NCBI GenBank assembly: GCA_019638455.1
Contig: JAHBTU010000005.1
Span: forward strand, 504,306 to 568,305
DNA: 64,000 nt
Source of the DNA: Saprospiraceae bacterium
GTDB taxonomy: Bacteria > Bacteroidota > Bacteroidia > Chitinophagales > Saprospiraceae
Direction: 5' to 3'
Below the pieces are notes generated by a model that worked only from the letters and a program-made list of their open reading frames with translations, ran no database searches and was not told the origin of the DNA. This document shows, in pieces, positions 16,384 through 25,700 of this stretch. The translations under genes were made by a program, and so were the position numbers. Position 1 is the first letter of the stretch. Each line of letters starts with the position of its first letter.

Positions 16384-16489
16384 CGTTCCGGCGTACATAG
16401 GCGACAATTTGAAATGCACTTGGAGTTCGACGAGAAACTCCAACACCTTAGTACGTTCCGGCGTACATAGGCGACAATTTGAAATGCAC
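16384..16489. repeat. Two 36-nt direct repeats separated by 34 nt
   Basis: 16384-16419 and 16454-16489 are identical, with core 'ggcgacaatttgaaatgcac'. The 34-nt spacer is itself partly palindromic (TTGGAGTT...AACTCCAA). A partial inverted copy of the end lies at about 16199-16217. No leader, third repeat or cas gene is visible, so it is annotated as a plain repeat. Confidence 0.7.
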
Positions 16490-16787
16490 CCGTTGACAGG
16501 CTTATATGTTTTTGATAGGGTTTACAGGATTTATAGGGTTTTTGGTGGCGAAGCCGCCTCGTCTATCCTGTAAATCTTGTATAGTCAACGCAAATCAGCC
16601 CCGTCCGCTTCACTTGGCCGGGCAAGCCCCTGAGTACAGGGTCTGACAAGGTGGTTTTGAACGAACGGCGCTCGCAATCCTTTGAAAATCATGCAAATCA
16701 ATCAAGGGCATCCCTGCCTAGCCAAAGGGCTGGTTCAAATCCTCTTTAATCCGGGTATAAATCCTGTCAAAATTCAGTGTCTGTTGT
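16490..16787. repeat. Dispersed repeat family E, interrupted by a family A copy
   Basis: 16490-16580 resembles 19330-19400 (shared 'gtatgtttttga', 'gcggcttcg'-type core, 'cctgtaaatcttgt'). 16760-16787 resembles 19408-19440 ('aatcctgtcaaaattca'). The two parts are split by family A at 16580-16759. Confidence 0.55.
16580..16759 (+). repeat. Dispersed repeat family A (copy 1)
   Basis: About 180 bp starting 'tatagtcaacgcaaatcagc' and ending 'gggtata'. Other copies are at 41701 (partial), 43103 (full) and 46195 (internal deletion), all in the same orientation and clearly alignable by eye. Confidence 0.8.
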
Positions 16788-16910
16788 CACACTAATGGAC
16801 ATTTTGAAATTTGCCACGAAGTCACCAAGACGCAGAGCAAAACACTCATTGATTTGCGGCATTTTGTGCCTTTGTGTCTTTGCAACACAAAAATAATGTC
16901 CAGTAGTGTG
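16788..16910. mobile_element. MITE-like element family C (copy 1)
   Basis: 123 bp with 16-bp terminal inverted repeats: CACACTAATGGACATT on the left and CACACTACTGGACATT read inward on the right, one mismatch. The interior matches the copy at 31300-31422. No coding capacity. I see no target duplication around this copy. Confidence 0.75.
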
Positions 16911-16914
16911 CAAT

Positions 16915-16951
16915 CATGGCCATCTGACAAATTCTAGCGAATCGAAGTATA
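16915..16951 (+). repeat. Family B repeat, 3' fragment
   Basis: 'atctgacaaattctagcgaa' and 'gtata' match the 3' end of the family B copy at 2345-2439. It lies about 90 bp before trpB. Confidence 0.55.
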
Positions 16952-16992
16952 ATTTGAAGTTGCGCCTTGCCTCCCCTTGCATAATCGGAAAT

Positions 16993-17000
16993 TATTTTTG
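16993..17000 (+). promoter_or_regulatory. -7 box (TATTTTTG) for trpB
   Basis: TATTTTTG fits TAnnTTTG and lies 41 nt before the trpB ATG. A TTG at 16967-16969 is 23 nt upstream of it, acceptable for the -33 element. Confidence 0.45.
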
Positions 17001-17040
17001 AATCTTTGCATCATCGTACTGATACAATGTTGCAATCAAG

Positions 17041-18285
17041 ATGGAACTGACGCAAACCGCATACAAGGACTTGATTTTAGGGCCGGAAGAAGGGATGGCC
17101 TACGGCGGCACATTTGTGCCTGAGGTGCTGTTGCCCAGCCTTCACGAGATAACCGATGCATTTGAGGAAATCAAAAACGACGAATGTTTCGTTGCCGAGT
17201 TTCACCATGCGCTCTGCACTTTTTCTGGCCGCCCTACTGCGTTCACGCCCCTGCCGCGTCTTTCGGCTATGCTTGGTGGCGCACAGGTTTTTCTGAAAAA
17301 CGAGGGTCTGAACCACACCGGGGCGCATAAAATCACGCATTGCATCGGGCAAATCTTGCTGGCGAAAAAACTGGGCAAGCGACGCATCATCGCCGAGACG
17401 GGCGCTGGTCAGCACGGCTATGCCACCGCTGCCGTGTGTGCCCGCATGGGGCTGGATTGCACGGTGTACATGGGGCGCAAAGACTACGAGCGCCAGCGCC
17501 CCAACGTGTATTGGATGGAGCTCTTGGGCGCAAAAGTGGCGGCGGTGGACGATGGCGACCAAACCCTCAACGACGCGGTCATCGCTGCTTTTAAGGATTG
17601 GGTGGCGCATCCTGAGAGTTATTACCTGCTTGGCTCGGCGGTGGGGCCGCGCCCATATCCCGCCATGAACACTTTTTTTCAAAAGGTGGTGGGGGAGGAA
17701 ATTCGTCGGCAGTGTCAGGCCGCCACTGGGCGTTTGCCCGATTATTTGGTGGCGTGCGTGGGTGGTGGCTCCAATGCGCTGGGTATGTTCTTCGATTTTC
17801 TCGACGATGAGGGCGTGACGCTTGTTGGCGTGGAGGCGGGTGGGCGCGGCTCCGCGCCGGGCGAACACGCGGCAAAGATGAGGCAAGGCAAGTTGGGGGT
17901 TTTCGAGGGCTATCACTCCTATTTTTTGCAGGACGATGATGGCAATATCGCGCCTACTCACTCCGTGTCGGCGGGGCTGGATTACTGCGGCATCAGCCCC
18001 ATATTGGCTTTTTTGGCGGACGAGGGGCGCGTTCGGTTTGAGACGGCGAGCGATGAGGCGGCTTTGACGGCGGTCAAAACACTTGCGCGGACGGAGGGCA
18101 TCATTCCGGCTTTGGAGTCGGCTCATGCTTTTGCACATGCTTTTGAGTTGGCTGCCCAATTGCCCAAAGACTGCATCGTGGTCGTGAATGCCTCTGGGCG
18201 CGGCGAGAAGGATTTGTTTATCACGATGCGGCATTTTCAGGAAGAAAGCCTGCGGGATTACGCGCGGCATTTGCTGGCGTTTTGA
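17041..18285 (+). CDS. trpB: Tryptophan synthase beta subunit (divergent at the PLP lysine motif)
   Basis: 414 residues, cytoplasmic. It condenses indole (from TrpA) with serine to give tryptophan, using PLP. The PLP lysine lies in 'LNHTGAHKITHCIGQ'; most TrpB proteins have HKIN there, so T-H is unusual. The catalytic Glu is in 'ETGAGQHG', and the PLP phosphate loop is 'GGGSNA'. 'GSAVGPRPYP' and 'AGLDYCGISP' are also conserved. All key residues are present. It precedes trpA by 96 nt; no trpE, D, C or F is in the window. Either the rest of the pathway is elsewhere or this pair serves a specialised role. The start fits the family's N-terminus ('YGGTFVPEVL'). Confidence 0.93.
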   Translation: MELTQTAYKDLILGPEEGMAYGGTFVPEVLLPSLHEITDAFEEIKNDECFVAEFHHALCTFSGRPTAFTPLPRLSAMLGGAQVFLKNEGLNHTGAHKITHCIGQILLAKKLGKRRIIAETGAGQHGYATAAVCARMGLDCTVYMGRKDYERQRPNVYWMELLGAKVAAVDDGDQTLNDAVIAAFKDWVAHPESYYLLGSAVGPRPYPAMNTFFQKVVGEEIRRQCQAATGRLPDYLVACVGGGSNALGMFFDFLDDEGVTLVGVEAGGRGSAPGEHAAKMRQGKLGVFEGYHSYFLQDDDGNIAPTHSVSAGLDYCGISPILAFLADEGRVRFETASDEAALTAVKTLARTEGIIPALESAHAFAHAFELAAQLPKDCIVVVNASGRGEKDLFITMRHFQEESLRDYARHLLAF

Positions 18286-18381
18286 GGGGACAGAGGGGTT
18301 GACACGCTAAGTTTTTACAAAAAAGCAACATAACCAGTCGGTGAATTGGGAACGCAAGCCGAAAAAACACACTTGTCACGC

Positions 18382-19221
18382 ATGAACACATTGGAAAAAA
18401 CAGGAGGGTTCTCTTTGATGAATGGGCGCTTTCGGGAAGGGCAGTTGCCCATCATGGCGCACCTCGTCGTGGGTTATCCGAGTCTGGAGGAAAGCTTGCG
18501 CACGGCGGAAGCATACATCCGCGCCGGGGTGCAGGTGCTGGAGCTTCAAATTCCGTTTTCGCACCCGACGGCGGATGGCCCTATCATCACGGCAGCTTGC
18601 CGGGAGGCGGTGCGGCAGGGCGTGACGGTGCGCGATTGCATCGTCGCAATCGCCGCGTTGCGCAAGCGGCATCCTTCACAGGAAATCGTGGCAATGTCGT
18701 ACCTCAATCGGATTTACGCTTTTGGCTGTCAGCGGTTTATGGGGGAAATGGAGGCATTTGGGGTTCAGCATTTGCTCGTGCCCGATTTGCCGGTTGACCA
18801 CATTGATTTTCCAAGTTTTCAAAATTTGAGAAATCGCCGGGTAAAGCTTGTTCCGGTACTTGCTGCCAACGTCTCCGATGCTCGTTTGGAAAAACTGCTT
18901 CAAATGGGCTTTGATTTTTTTTACCTGATGTCGGATTTCAAAATCACGGGCAGCGCGTTCGGTTTGCATCCGCGATTGAGGGAGGTCATTGCGCGAGTCA
19001 AATCCCACCCGGTCGCCCACTGCCAGTCAGCCTATGCCCCATTCCCGCGAGTCGGTGTCGGATTCGGCATTTCCACCCCCGAACAGGCGCGGTTGGTGGT
19101 GGAGGATGCGGACTTGGCGATTGTCGGCTCGGCGCTCATTCAGGCGCAGCGCGAGGGGCGATTGGATGCTTATTTGGACGAGCTTAAAAATACCTTTGCG
19201 CGAGCAACCGAGTGCGCGTGA
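18382..19221 (+). CDS. trpA: Tryptophan synthase alpha subunit (divergent)
   Basis: 279 residues from the ATG at 18382. TIM-barrel lyase that splits indole-3-glycerol phosphate and passes indole to TrpB. The catalytic Glu is kept in 'LELQIPFSH' and the second acid in 'PTADGP'. The family's usual LELGxPFSDPLADGP is altered at three positions (G to Q, D to H, L to T). The phosphate-site 'GFGISTPEQ' and 'IVGSALI' are present. It follows trpB at 96 nt and is probably co-transcribed. The divergence sits next to the active site, so kinetics or substrate could differ from housekeeping TrpA. Confidence 0.85.
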   Translation: MNTLEKTGGFSLMNGRFREGQLPIMAHLVVGYPSLEESLRTAEAYIRAGVQVLELQIPFSHPTADGPIITAACREAVRQGVTVRDCIVAIAALRKRHPSQEIVAMSYLNRIYAFGCQRFMGEMEAFGVQHLLVPDLPVDHIDFPSFQNLRNRRVKLVPVLAANVSDARLEKLLQMGFDFFYLMSDFKITGSAFGLHPRLREVIARVKSHPVAHCQSAYAPFPRVGVGFGISTPEQARLVVEDADLAIVGSALIQAQREGRLDAYLDELKNTFARATECA

Positions 19222-19329
19222 TTGTTGTTTTCAAAAAAAATTGAAAGTTGACTCAACTTCAAAAATACGCAACCCAAAACCTGTAAATCTTGTAAAAACG
19301 TAGTCAGCTTCCAAGCGCAGAGGATTCGG

Positions 19330-19440
19330 TTGTCAGGCTTGTATGTTTTTGACAGGATTTACAAGATTTACAGGATAGATGAGGCGGCTTCGCTGCGAAA
19401 AATTGTGTAATCCTGTCAAAATTCAATGCCTGCTGTCCTG
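19330..19440. repeat. Dispersed repeat family E (intact copy)
   Basis: About 110 bp with short inverted ends (GACAGGATT and AATCCTGTC) around 'gatgaggcggcttcgctgc'. A split copy lies at 16490-16787. It occupies most of the gap between trpA and the DAHP synthase gene. Confidence 0.6.
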
Positions 19441-19469
19441 CCTAAGTGTTTACTAAATCTTTATTCAAA

Positions 19470-20591
19470 ATGCAATTCCAACCCATTTTCGATAAAAAAC
19501 GCCCTGTGCTCATCGCTGGCCCTTGCTCGGCAGAGACGGAGGAGCAGGTGCTGGCGACGGCGCACGGGCTTGTGAGATTGGCCGAAAAACCAACGATTGA
19601 CCTATTCCGGGCGGGGATATGGAAACCCCGCACGCGCCCCGGCGCTTTTGAAGGCATCGGCACGCCCGGCCTGAAATGGCTCCGCCGCGTGAAGGAGGAG
19701 ACGGGGCTGCGCGTCACGACTGAGGTCGCCAATGCTCAACATGTTTATGAATGTCTGAAATACGGCGTGGATGTGCTTTGGATTGGCGCTCGCACCACGG
19801 TGAACCCGTTTTCTGTGCAGGAAATCGCCGATGCTTTGGAGGGGACGGATGTACCGGTGCTCGTGAAGAATCCCGTGAACCCCGACTACAAGCTTTGGGT
19901 GGGTGCCATAGAGCGGCTGCATAAGGCTGGTTTGCGGCGCATCGCGGCGGTTCATCGCGGTTTTTCGACTTATGGCGACTCAAAATATCGCAACGTGCCG
20001 CGCTGGCAAATGCCGATTGACTTGATGCAGGAGTTCCCCGATTTGGAGGTGATTTGCGACATATCGCATATCTGTGGGCGGCGCGACATTCTGGCCGAGA
20101 CTGCGCAAAAAGCCTACGACCTTAACTATGATGGCCTCATGGTGGAGGTGCATCCTACGCCCGATGTAGCATGGAGCGACGCGGCGCAACAAATCACGCC
20201 CGCACAATTTGTGGAGATGATCGGCTCGGTCATTCGCCGTGCGGTGACCACCGACGACCCCGATTTTCAGGAGCAAATCGAGCAGTTCCGCCACCAGATT
20301 GACGAGTTGGACGAGGAAATCATTCACCTCATCGCGCAGCGAATGCACCTCGTGCGCGAAATCGGATATGTGAAAAAGGATAAGAACGTCGCTATTCTGC
20401 AACCCGAACGCTGGCGCGCCTTGGTGGAAGCCTGCCACCATCGGGCCGAAAAGAACGAGTTGAGCCGGGAGTTCACCAATCTGTTTTTGGAGGCCATTCA
20501 CCAAGAGGGCATCGAGCAGCAGGAGCGCATCATGAACGACGGGGTGGCGGCAGCCGAGGTGCCTTCGCGTGGGCTTTGGCTCGACGACTGA
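19470..20591 (+). CDS. Bifunctional DAHP synthase / chorismate mutase
   Basis: 373 residues from the ATG at 19470. Residues 1-260 are the type I-beta (KDO8P-synthase-like) DAHP synthase: 'IAGPCSAETEEQV', 'KPRTRPGAFEGIG', 'DISHICGRRD' and 'HPTPDVAWSDAAQQ'. It joins PEP and erythrose 4-phosphate at the entry to the shikimate pathway. The C-terminal 100 residues are an AroQ-type chorismate mutase: 'IDELDEEIIHLIAQRMHLVR', 'KKDKNVAILQPERW'. This synthase-mutase fusion is usual in Bacteroidota and gives feedback control by aromatic products. It lies 248 nt after trpA with a repeat between. The upstream in-frame ATG at 19446 adds eight residues and seems less likely. Confidence 0.92.
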   Translation: MQFQPIFDKKRPVLIAGPCSAETEEQVLATAHGLVRLAEKPTIDLFRAGIWKPRTRPGAFEGIGTPGLKWLRRVKEETGLRVTTEVANAQHVYECLKYGVDVLWIGARTTVNPFSVQEIADALEGTDVPVLVKNPVNPDYKLWVGAIERLHKAGLRRIAAVHRGFSTYGDSKYRNVPRWQMPIDLMQEFPDLEVICDISHICGRRDILAETAQKAYDLNYDGLMVEVHPTPDVAWSDAAQQITPAQFVEMIGSVIRRAVTTDDPDFQEQIEQFRHQIDELDEEIIHLIAQRMHLVREIGYVKKDKNVAILQPERWRALVEACHHRAEKNELSREFTNLFLEAIHQEGIEQQERIMNDGVAAAEVPSRGLWLDD

Positions 20592-20609
20592 CCCCCCCCT
20601 TGTCTTGTG

Positions 20610-21968
20610 CTACTTGCTTCCCACTGCTTTGCTGCCTTTGCGGGTTTTCACCTTTTCAGACACATATTGCCCCACCTCGTAGCCGTTTTTCAGGCCTTTC
20701 AAGTTGCCCGTGCGGTAGTGAATGCCGCCATAGAGTCGGCTCATGCCTACCTCCTCGGAGGCTTCTTTGAAGGAGGCAAAAGTGCGCGGGGGTATGCCGA
20801 ATTCCATTTCCGTGCTATCGGTGAACGAGAAGTTGTCGCCGTATAGGTTGGTCAACACGGTAGCGGCGGCGGCGGATATGGTGCTGTGCCCGCTGGAATG
20901 CTCGGGGAATGGCGGGGTCTGAATCAGCGGCGACCATTCAGGGTCAATGTACTGGTTGATGTATGATTCTGGGCGGATGAGGTTGTACTCGTACTTGGCG
21001 TACCAACAGGAGATGAAGCCATCAACCAACGCGCAGGCAACTTTCACATACGTTTCAGCCGAAAGCATCATGTCGGCGTTGGCTTTTCGGCAGGCATGGC
21101 TGGCGATGTTCATCCAGTGGCCGCCGGGGCTGATTTTTTTCACGCCTACCATTAGGTGGCCGCTCACGTCCATGCGGAAGGGGTTGTCGTCCCAATACCA
21201 CGCCGTCGAGTCCTGCCAGGGGGTTAGGTTTTTCACGATTTCATATACCTCCATAGCCTCTTTGTGAAAGGCACTGCCTTTGGCGGTGCTGAATGGTTGG
21301 TGGGGGTCGCATTTGAACTGGTTGGCCGAGTCCAGCACCCAGGGGCGAATGGTGCGCCAATGCGGCTCCAAAGCGTCGGCGTATTGGGGTGGGGTGGGGC
21401 GCCAGCGCGAGGGGTCTTTGGTGTCAATGGTGAATTTTGGGGCGCTGCGCGTTTGTGCGTAGTTGTCGGTTTTTGACCAATCCAAAATGTGTTTGGCCAC
21501 CGCCTCGCCGTATTCCATCGAGCGTTTGTACACATCGGGCGGCATATTCATCAGGGTAAAATCCTCAAAGATTTTTTCTTTCAAATCTTGGATGTCCCCT
21601 TCGGAAAAGACGAGTTGTTTGCCCACCGTCAGCATCGCGTTCACGCTGGCCAGCGGGAAGCAGTATTCTTTGCCAGCCTCTGGCTGGGGGCCGGGCTTCA
21701 GTCCATTGAGTTGGCCCGCCAAACTTTGATATTCGGGGAACCCCGGAATGAGCGCCTCGTAGCCCGCCACTGTGGAATAGGCATAAATACGCGCCGAGAT
21801 GGGAGGCGCAAAAATGTCGTGGCGGATAATCTCGGTGATGCGCCGCACCCCTGCGTGCAGAAATTCCGGGTTGTCGGCCTGTTTGGGGTAGTCCTTGTTG
21901 TATTCCTTGCAGCCGGGGAACCACAGAAGCATGGCCAGCGCGGCGCAGACGGGTAGTTTGTAACTCAT
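20610..21968 (-). CDS. Vanadium-dependent haloperoxidase / PAP2-like lipoprotein
   Basis: 452 residues from the ATG at 21968. A signal peptide with a lipobox-like 'LLWFPGC' suggests a lipid-anchored periplasmic or outer-membrane protein. The C-terminal half carries the PAP2/VHPO motif set: 'KYEYNLIRPESY', 'FPEHSSGHS' and 'SRLYGGIHYRTGN'. The last His is present; the acidic residue that often follows is replaced in this segment. Such Bacteroidota proteins are annotated as vanadium haloperoxidases or phosphatases, and the true substrate is open. It converges with the DAHP synthase gene (18 nt apart). Confidence 0.88.
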   Translation of the reverse strand: MSYKLPVCAALAMLLWFPGCKEYNKDYPKQADNPEFLHAGVRRITEIIRHDIFAPPISARIYAYSTVAGYEALIPGFPEYQSLAGQLNGLKPGPQPEAGKEYCFPLASVNAMLTVGKQLVFSEGDIQDLKEKIFEDFTLMNMPPDVYKRSMEYGEAVAKHILDWSKTDNYAQTRSAPKFTIDTKDPSRWRPTPPQYADALEPHWRTIRPWVLDSANQFKCDPHQPFSTAKGSAFHKEAMEVYEIVKNLTPWQDSTAWYWDDNPFRMDVSGHLMVGVKKISPGGHWMNIASHACRKANADMMLSAETYVKVACALVDGFISCWYAKYEYNLIRPESYINQYIDPEWSPLIQTPPFPEHSSGHSTISAAAATVLTNLYGDNFSFTDSTEMEFGIPPRTFASFKEASEEVGMSRLYGGIHYRTGNLKGLKNGYEVGQYVSEKVKTRKGSKAVGSK

Positions 21969-22045
21969 TTTCGCAAAAAAATTATTTTTCAAAAACTGTC
22001 TTTCAAACGCGGTTTGGTCAATTGCGGGCCGTGAAATTTTACATT

Positions 22046-22053
22046 CAAAGGTA
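22046..22053 (-). promoter_or_regulatory. -7 box (TACCTTTG) for the haloperoxidase gene
   Basis: Minus strand TACCTTTG, 78 nt before the ATG at 21968. Exact fit to TAnnTTTG. Confidence 0.45.
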
Positions 22054-22108
22054 GAGTGGCCTCCCAAGACATCAGATTAGAAACTGCTTAAAACGCTCCC
22101 CTCCACCT

Positions 22109-22642
22109 TCAAAAATTCCTCCACATCATGCTTTCCACGGGCTTGTCGGTGCGAAGGTTGTATTTGGCATCCCGTTTTTTGTTGTAGTAGTTCTCAATAT
22201 CGCCATCCACCCTGAAATAAATCAATTGGCCGATGGGCATTCCAGCATAGACGCGCACGGGCTGTACGCAGGAAATTTCGAGCGTCCATGTGTTGGAAAA
22301 ACCCACGTCGCCTTTGCCAGCCGTCGCGTGGATGTCAATGCCCAAACGCCCTACACTGCTCTTGCCTTCCAGAAAAGGCACCGCGCTGTGGGTTTCGGTA
22401 TATTCTTCCGTGACACCGAGGTAAAGCGTGCCGGGTTGCAACACGAAGCCCTCTTCCGAGATTTCGAGCATCTCTATTTGGTTGTGCTTTTTGGCATCCA
22501 GCACCCGGTCTTGATATACAGCCAGAAATTTGCCCAAATGCACGTCGTAAGAATTGGTGCCCAAGCATTCGCGGCGGAAAGGCTCAATGACGATCTCGCC
22601 GTTGCTGATGCCTTCGAGGATTTTTTTGTCGGTCAGAATCAT
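22109..22642 (-). CDS. dcd: dCTP deaminase
   Basis: 177 residues, cytoplasmic. Converts dCTP to dUTP (plus ammonia) to feed dTMP synthesis. The family block 'EGKSSVGRLGIDIHATAGKG' then 'DVGF' contains the catalytic and nucleotide-binding residues. 'NSYDVHLG' near the N-terminus and 'VYAGMPIGQLIYF' near the C-terminus also match. The length is close to the usual 170-190 residues. It stands alone between the haloperoxidase gene and the tandem repeat array, with its own -7 box. Confidence 0.95.
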   Translation of the reverse strand: MILTDKKILEGISNGEIVIEPFRRECLGTNSYDVHLGKFLAVYQDRVLDAKKHNQIEMLEISEEGFVLQPGTLYLGVTEEYTETHSAVPFLEGKSSVGRLGIDIHATAGKGDVGFSNTWTLEISCVQPVRVYAGMPIGQLIYFRVDGDIENYYNKKRDAKYNLRTDKPVESMMWRNF

Positions 22643-22695
22643 GTTTGGAAAAATGGCCGGCGGGTTTTCGTCCGTCCCTTGTCTTGAAAAGCGGG

Positions 22696-22703
22696 CAAAA
22701 GTA
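22696..22703 (-). promoter_or_regulatory. -7 box (TACTTTTG) for dcd
   Basis: Minus strand TACTTTTG fits TAnnTTTG, 54 nt before the dcd ATG. Confidence 0.4.
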
Positions 22704-22794
22704 CCCCATTGCCTTGAAATAAAACGGTGTGCCTAACTTTTTACCCGACATATTGTTTCTGCGACGACCTTTGCAAAAGGGCGGAGGGAAAGGG

Positions 22795-25700
22795 GTTGGG
22801 GTTGTTGGTCGTTTCTACCGACATTTCGCCCCGCCGGGGCTGGGGCTGGTGGTCGTTGGTCGTTTCTACCGACATTTCGCCCCGCCGGGGCTTGGGCTGG
22901 TGGTCGTTGGTCGTTTCTACCGACATTTTGCCCCGCCGGGGCTGGGGCTGGTGGTTGGTGGTCGTCGTTGCCGACATTTTGCCGGGGCTGGGGCTGGTGG
23001 TCGTTGTTGCCGACATTTCGCCGCGCTGGGGCTGGTGGTCGTTGTTGCCGACATTTTGCCGCGCCGGGGCTGGGGCTGGTGGTTGGGGGTCGTTGTTGCC
23101 GACATTTTGCCGGGGCTGGGGCTGGTGGTTGGTGGTCGTTGTTGCCGACATTTTGCCGCGCCGGGGCTGGGGCTGGTGGTCGTTGTTGCCGACATTTCGC
23201 CGCGCTGGGGCTGGTGGTCGTTGTTGCCGACATTTTGCCGCGCCGGGGCTGGTGGTCGTTGTTGCCGACATTTTGCCGCGCCGGGGCTGGTGGTCGTTGT
23301 TGCCGACATTTCGCCGCGCCGGGGCTGGTGGTTGGTGGTCGTTGTTGCCGACATTTCGCCGCGCCTGGGCTGGTGGTTGGGGGTCGTTGGTCGTTTCTAC
23401 CGACATTTCGCCCCGCCGGGGCTGGGGCTGGTGGTCGTTGGTCGTTTCTACCGACATTTTGCCCCGCCGGGGCTGGGGCTGGTGGTTGGTGGTCGTCGTT
23501 GCCGACATTTTGCCGGGGCTGGGGCTGGTGGTTGGTGGTCGTCGTTGCCGACATTTTGCCGCGCCGGGGCTGGTGGTCGTTGTTGCCGACATTTCGCCCC
23601 GCCGGGGCTGGGGCTGGTGGTTGTTGTTGCCGACATTTCGCCGCGCCGGGGCTGGTGGTTGGGGGTCGTTGTTGCCGACATTTCGCCGCGCCGGGGCTGG
23701 TGGTTGGGGGTCGTTGTTGCCGACATTTTGCCGCGCCGGGGCTGGTGGTTGGTGGTCGTTGTTGCCGACATTTTGCCGCGCCGGGGCTGGTGGTTGGTGG
23801 TCGTTTCTACCGACATTTCGCCCCGCCGGGGCTGGGGCTGGTGGTCGTTGTTGCCGACATTTTGCCGCGCCGGGGCTGGGGCTGGTGGTCGTTGTTGCCG
23901 ACATTTCGCCCCGCCGGGGCTGGTGGTTGGTGGTCGTTGTTGCCGACATTTCGCCCCGCCGGGGCTGGTGGTTGGTGGTCGTTGTTGCCGACATTTTGCC
24001 GCGCCGGGGCTGGTGGTCGTTGTTGCCGACATTTTGCCCCGCCGGGGCTGGGGCTGGTGGTTGGTGGTCGTCGTTGCCGACATTTTGCCGGGGCTGGGGC
24101 TGGTGGTCGTTGTTGCCGACATTTCGCCGGGGCTGGGGCTGGTGGTTGGTGGTCGTTGTTGCCGACATTTTGCCGCGCCGGGGCTGGTGGTCGTTGTTGC
24201 CGACATTCCGCCGGGGCTGGGGCTGGTGGTTGGTGGTGTCGTTGCCGACATTTGCCGGGGGCTGGTGGTCGTTGTTGCCGACATTTCGCCGGGGCTGGGG
24301 CTGGTGGTTGGTGGTCGTTGTTGCCGACATTTTGCCGCGCCGGGGCTGGTGGTCGTTGTTGCCGACATTTCGCCGCGCCGGGGCTGGGGCTGGTGGTCGT
24401 TGTTGCCGACATTTCGCCGCGCCGGGGCTGGTGGTTGGTGGTCGTTGTTGCCGACATTTCGCCCCGCCGGGGCTGGTGGTTGGTGGTCGTTGTTGCCGAC
24501 ATTTCGCCCCGCCGGGGCTGGTGGTTGGTGGTCGTTGTTGCCGACATTTCGCCGCGCCGGGGCTGGTGGTTGGTGGTCGTTGTTGCCGACATTTCGCCCC
24601 GCCGGGGCTGGTGGTTGGTGGTCGTTGTTGCCGACATTTCGCCCCGCCGGGGCTGGTGGTTGGTGGTCGTTGTTGCCGACATTTCGCCGCGCCGGGGCTG
24701 GTGGTCGTTGTTGCCGACATTTTGCCGCGCCGGGGCTGGTGGTTGGTGGTCGTTGTTGCCGACATTTCGCCGCGCTGGGGCTGGTGGTCGTTGTTGCCGA
24801 CATTTTGCCGCGCCGGGGCTGGTGGTCGTTGTTGCCGACATTTCGCCCCGCCGGGGCTGGTGGTTGGTGGTCGTTGTTGCCGACATTTCGCCGCGCTGGG
24901 GCTGGTGGTCGTTGTTGCCGACATTTTGCCGCGCCGGGGCTGGTGGTCGTTGTTGCCGACATTTTGCCGCGCCGGGGCTGGTGGTTGGTGGTCGTTGTTG
25001 CCGACATTTCGCCGCGCTGGGGCTGGTGGTCGTTGTTGCCGACATTTTGCCGCGCCGGGGCTGGTGGTTGGTGGTCGTTGTTGCCGACATTTCGCCGCGC
25101 CGGGGCTGGTGGTCGTTGTTGCCGACATTTCGCCGGGGCTGGGGCTGGTGGTTGTTGTTGCCGACATTTCGCCGCGCCGGGGCTGGTGGTTGGTGGTCGT
25201 TGTTGCCGACATTTCGCCGCGCTGGGGCTGGTGGTCGTTGTTGCCGACATTTTGCCGCGCCGGGGCTGGTGGTTGGTGGTCGTTGTTGCCGACATTTTGC
25301 CGGGGCTGGGGCTGGTGGTCGTTGTTGCCGACATTTTGCCGCGCCGGGGCTGGTGGTCGTTGTTACCGACATTTCGCCGCGCTGGGGCTGGTGGTCGTTG
25401 TTGCCGACATTTCGCCGCGCCGGGGCTGGGGCTGGTGGTTGTTGTTGCCGACATTTCGCCGCGCCGGGGCTGGTGGTTGGTGGTCGTTGTTGCCGACATT
25501 TCGCCGCGCCGGGGCTGGTGGTTGGTGGTCGTTTCTACCGACATTTCGCCCCGCCGGGGCTGGGGCTGGTGGTCGTTGTTGCCGACATTTTGCCGCGCCG
25601 GGGCTGGGGCTGGTGGTCGTTGTTGCCGACATTTCGCCCCGCCGGGGCTGGTGGTTGGTGGTCGTTGTTGCCGACATTTCGCCCCGCCGGGGCTGGTGGT

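Noticed and set aside
16384..16489. CRISPR array
   Set aside because: Only two repeats, a palindromic spacer and no cas genes or leader in the window.
16730..16745. tRNA T-loop-like 'ggttcaaatcc' in family A repeats
   Set aside because: The flanking bases do not form a T-stem, and no acceptor or anticodon arm can be drawn.
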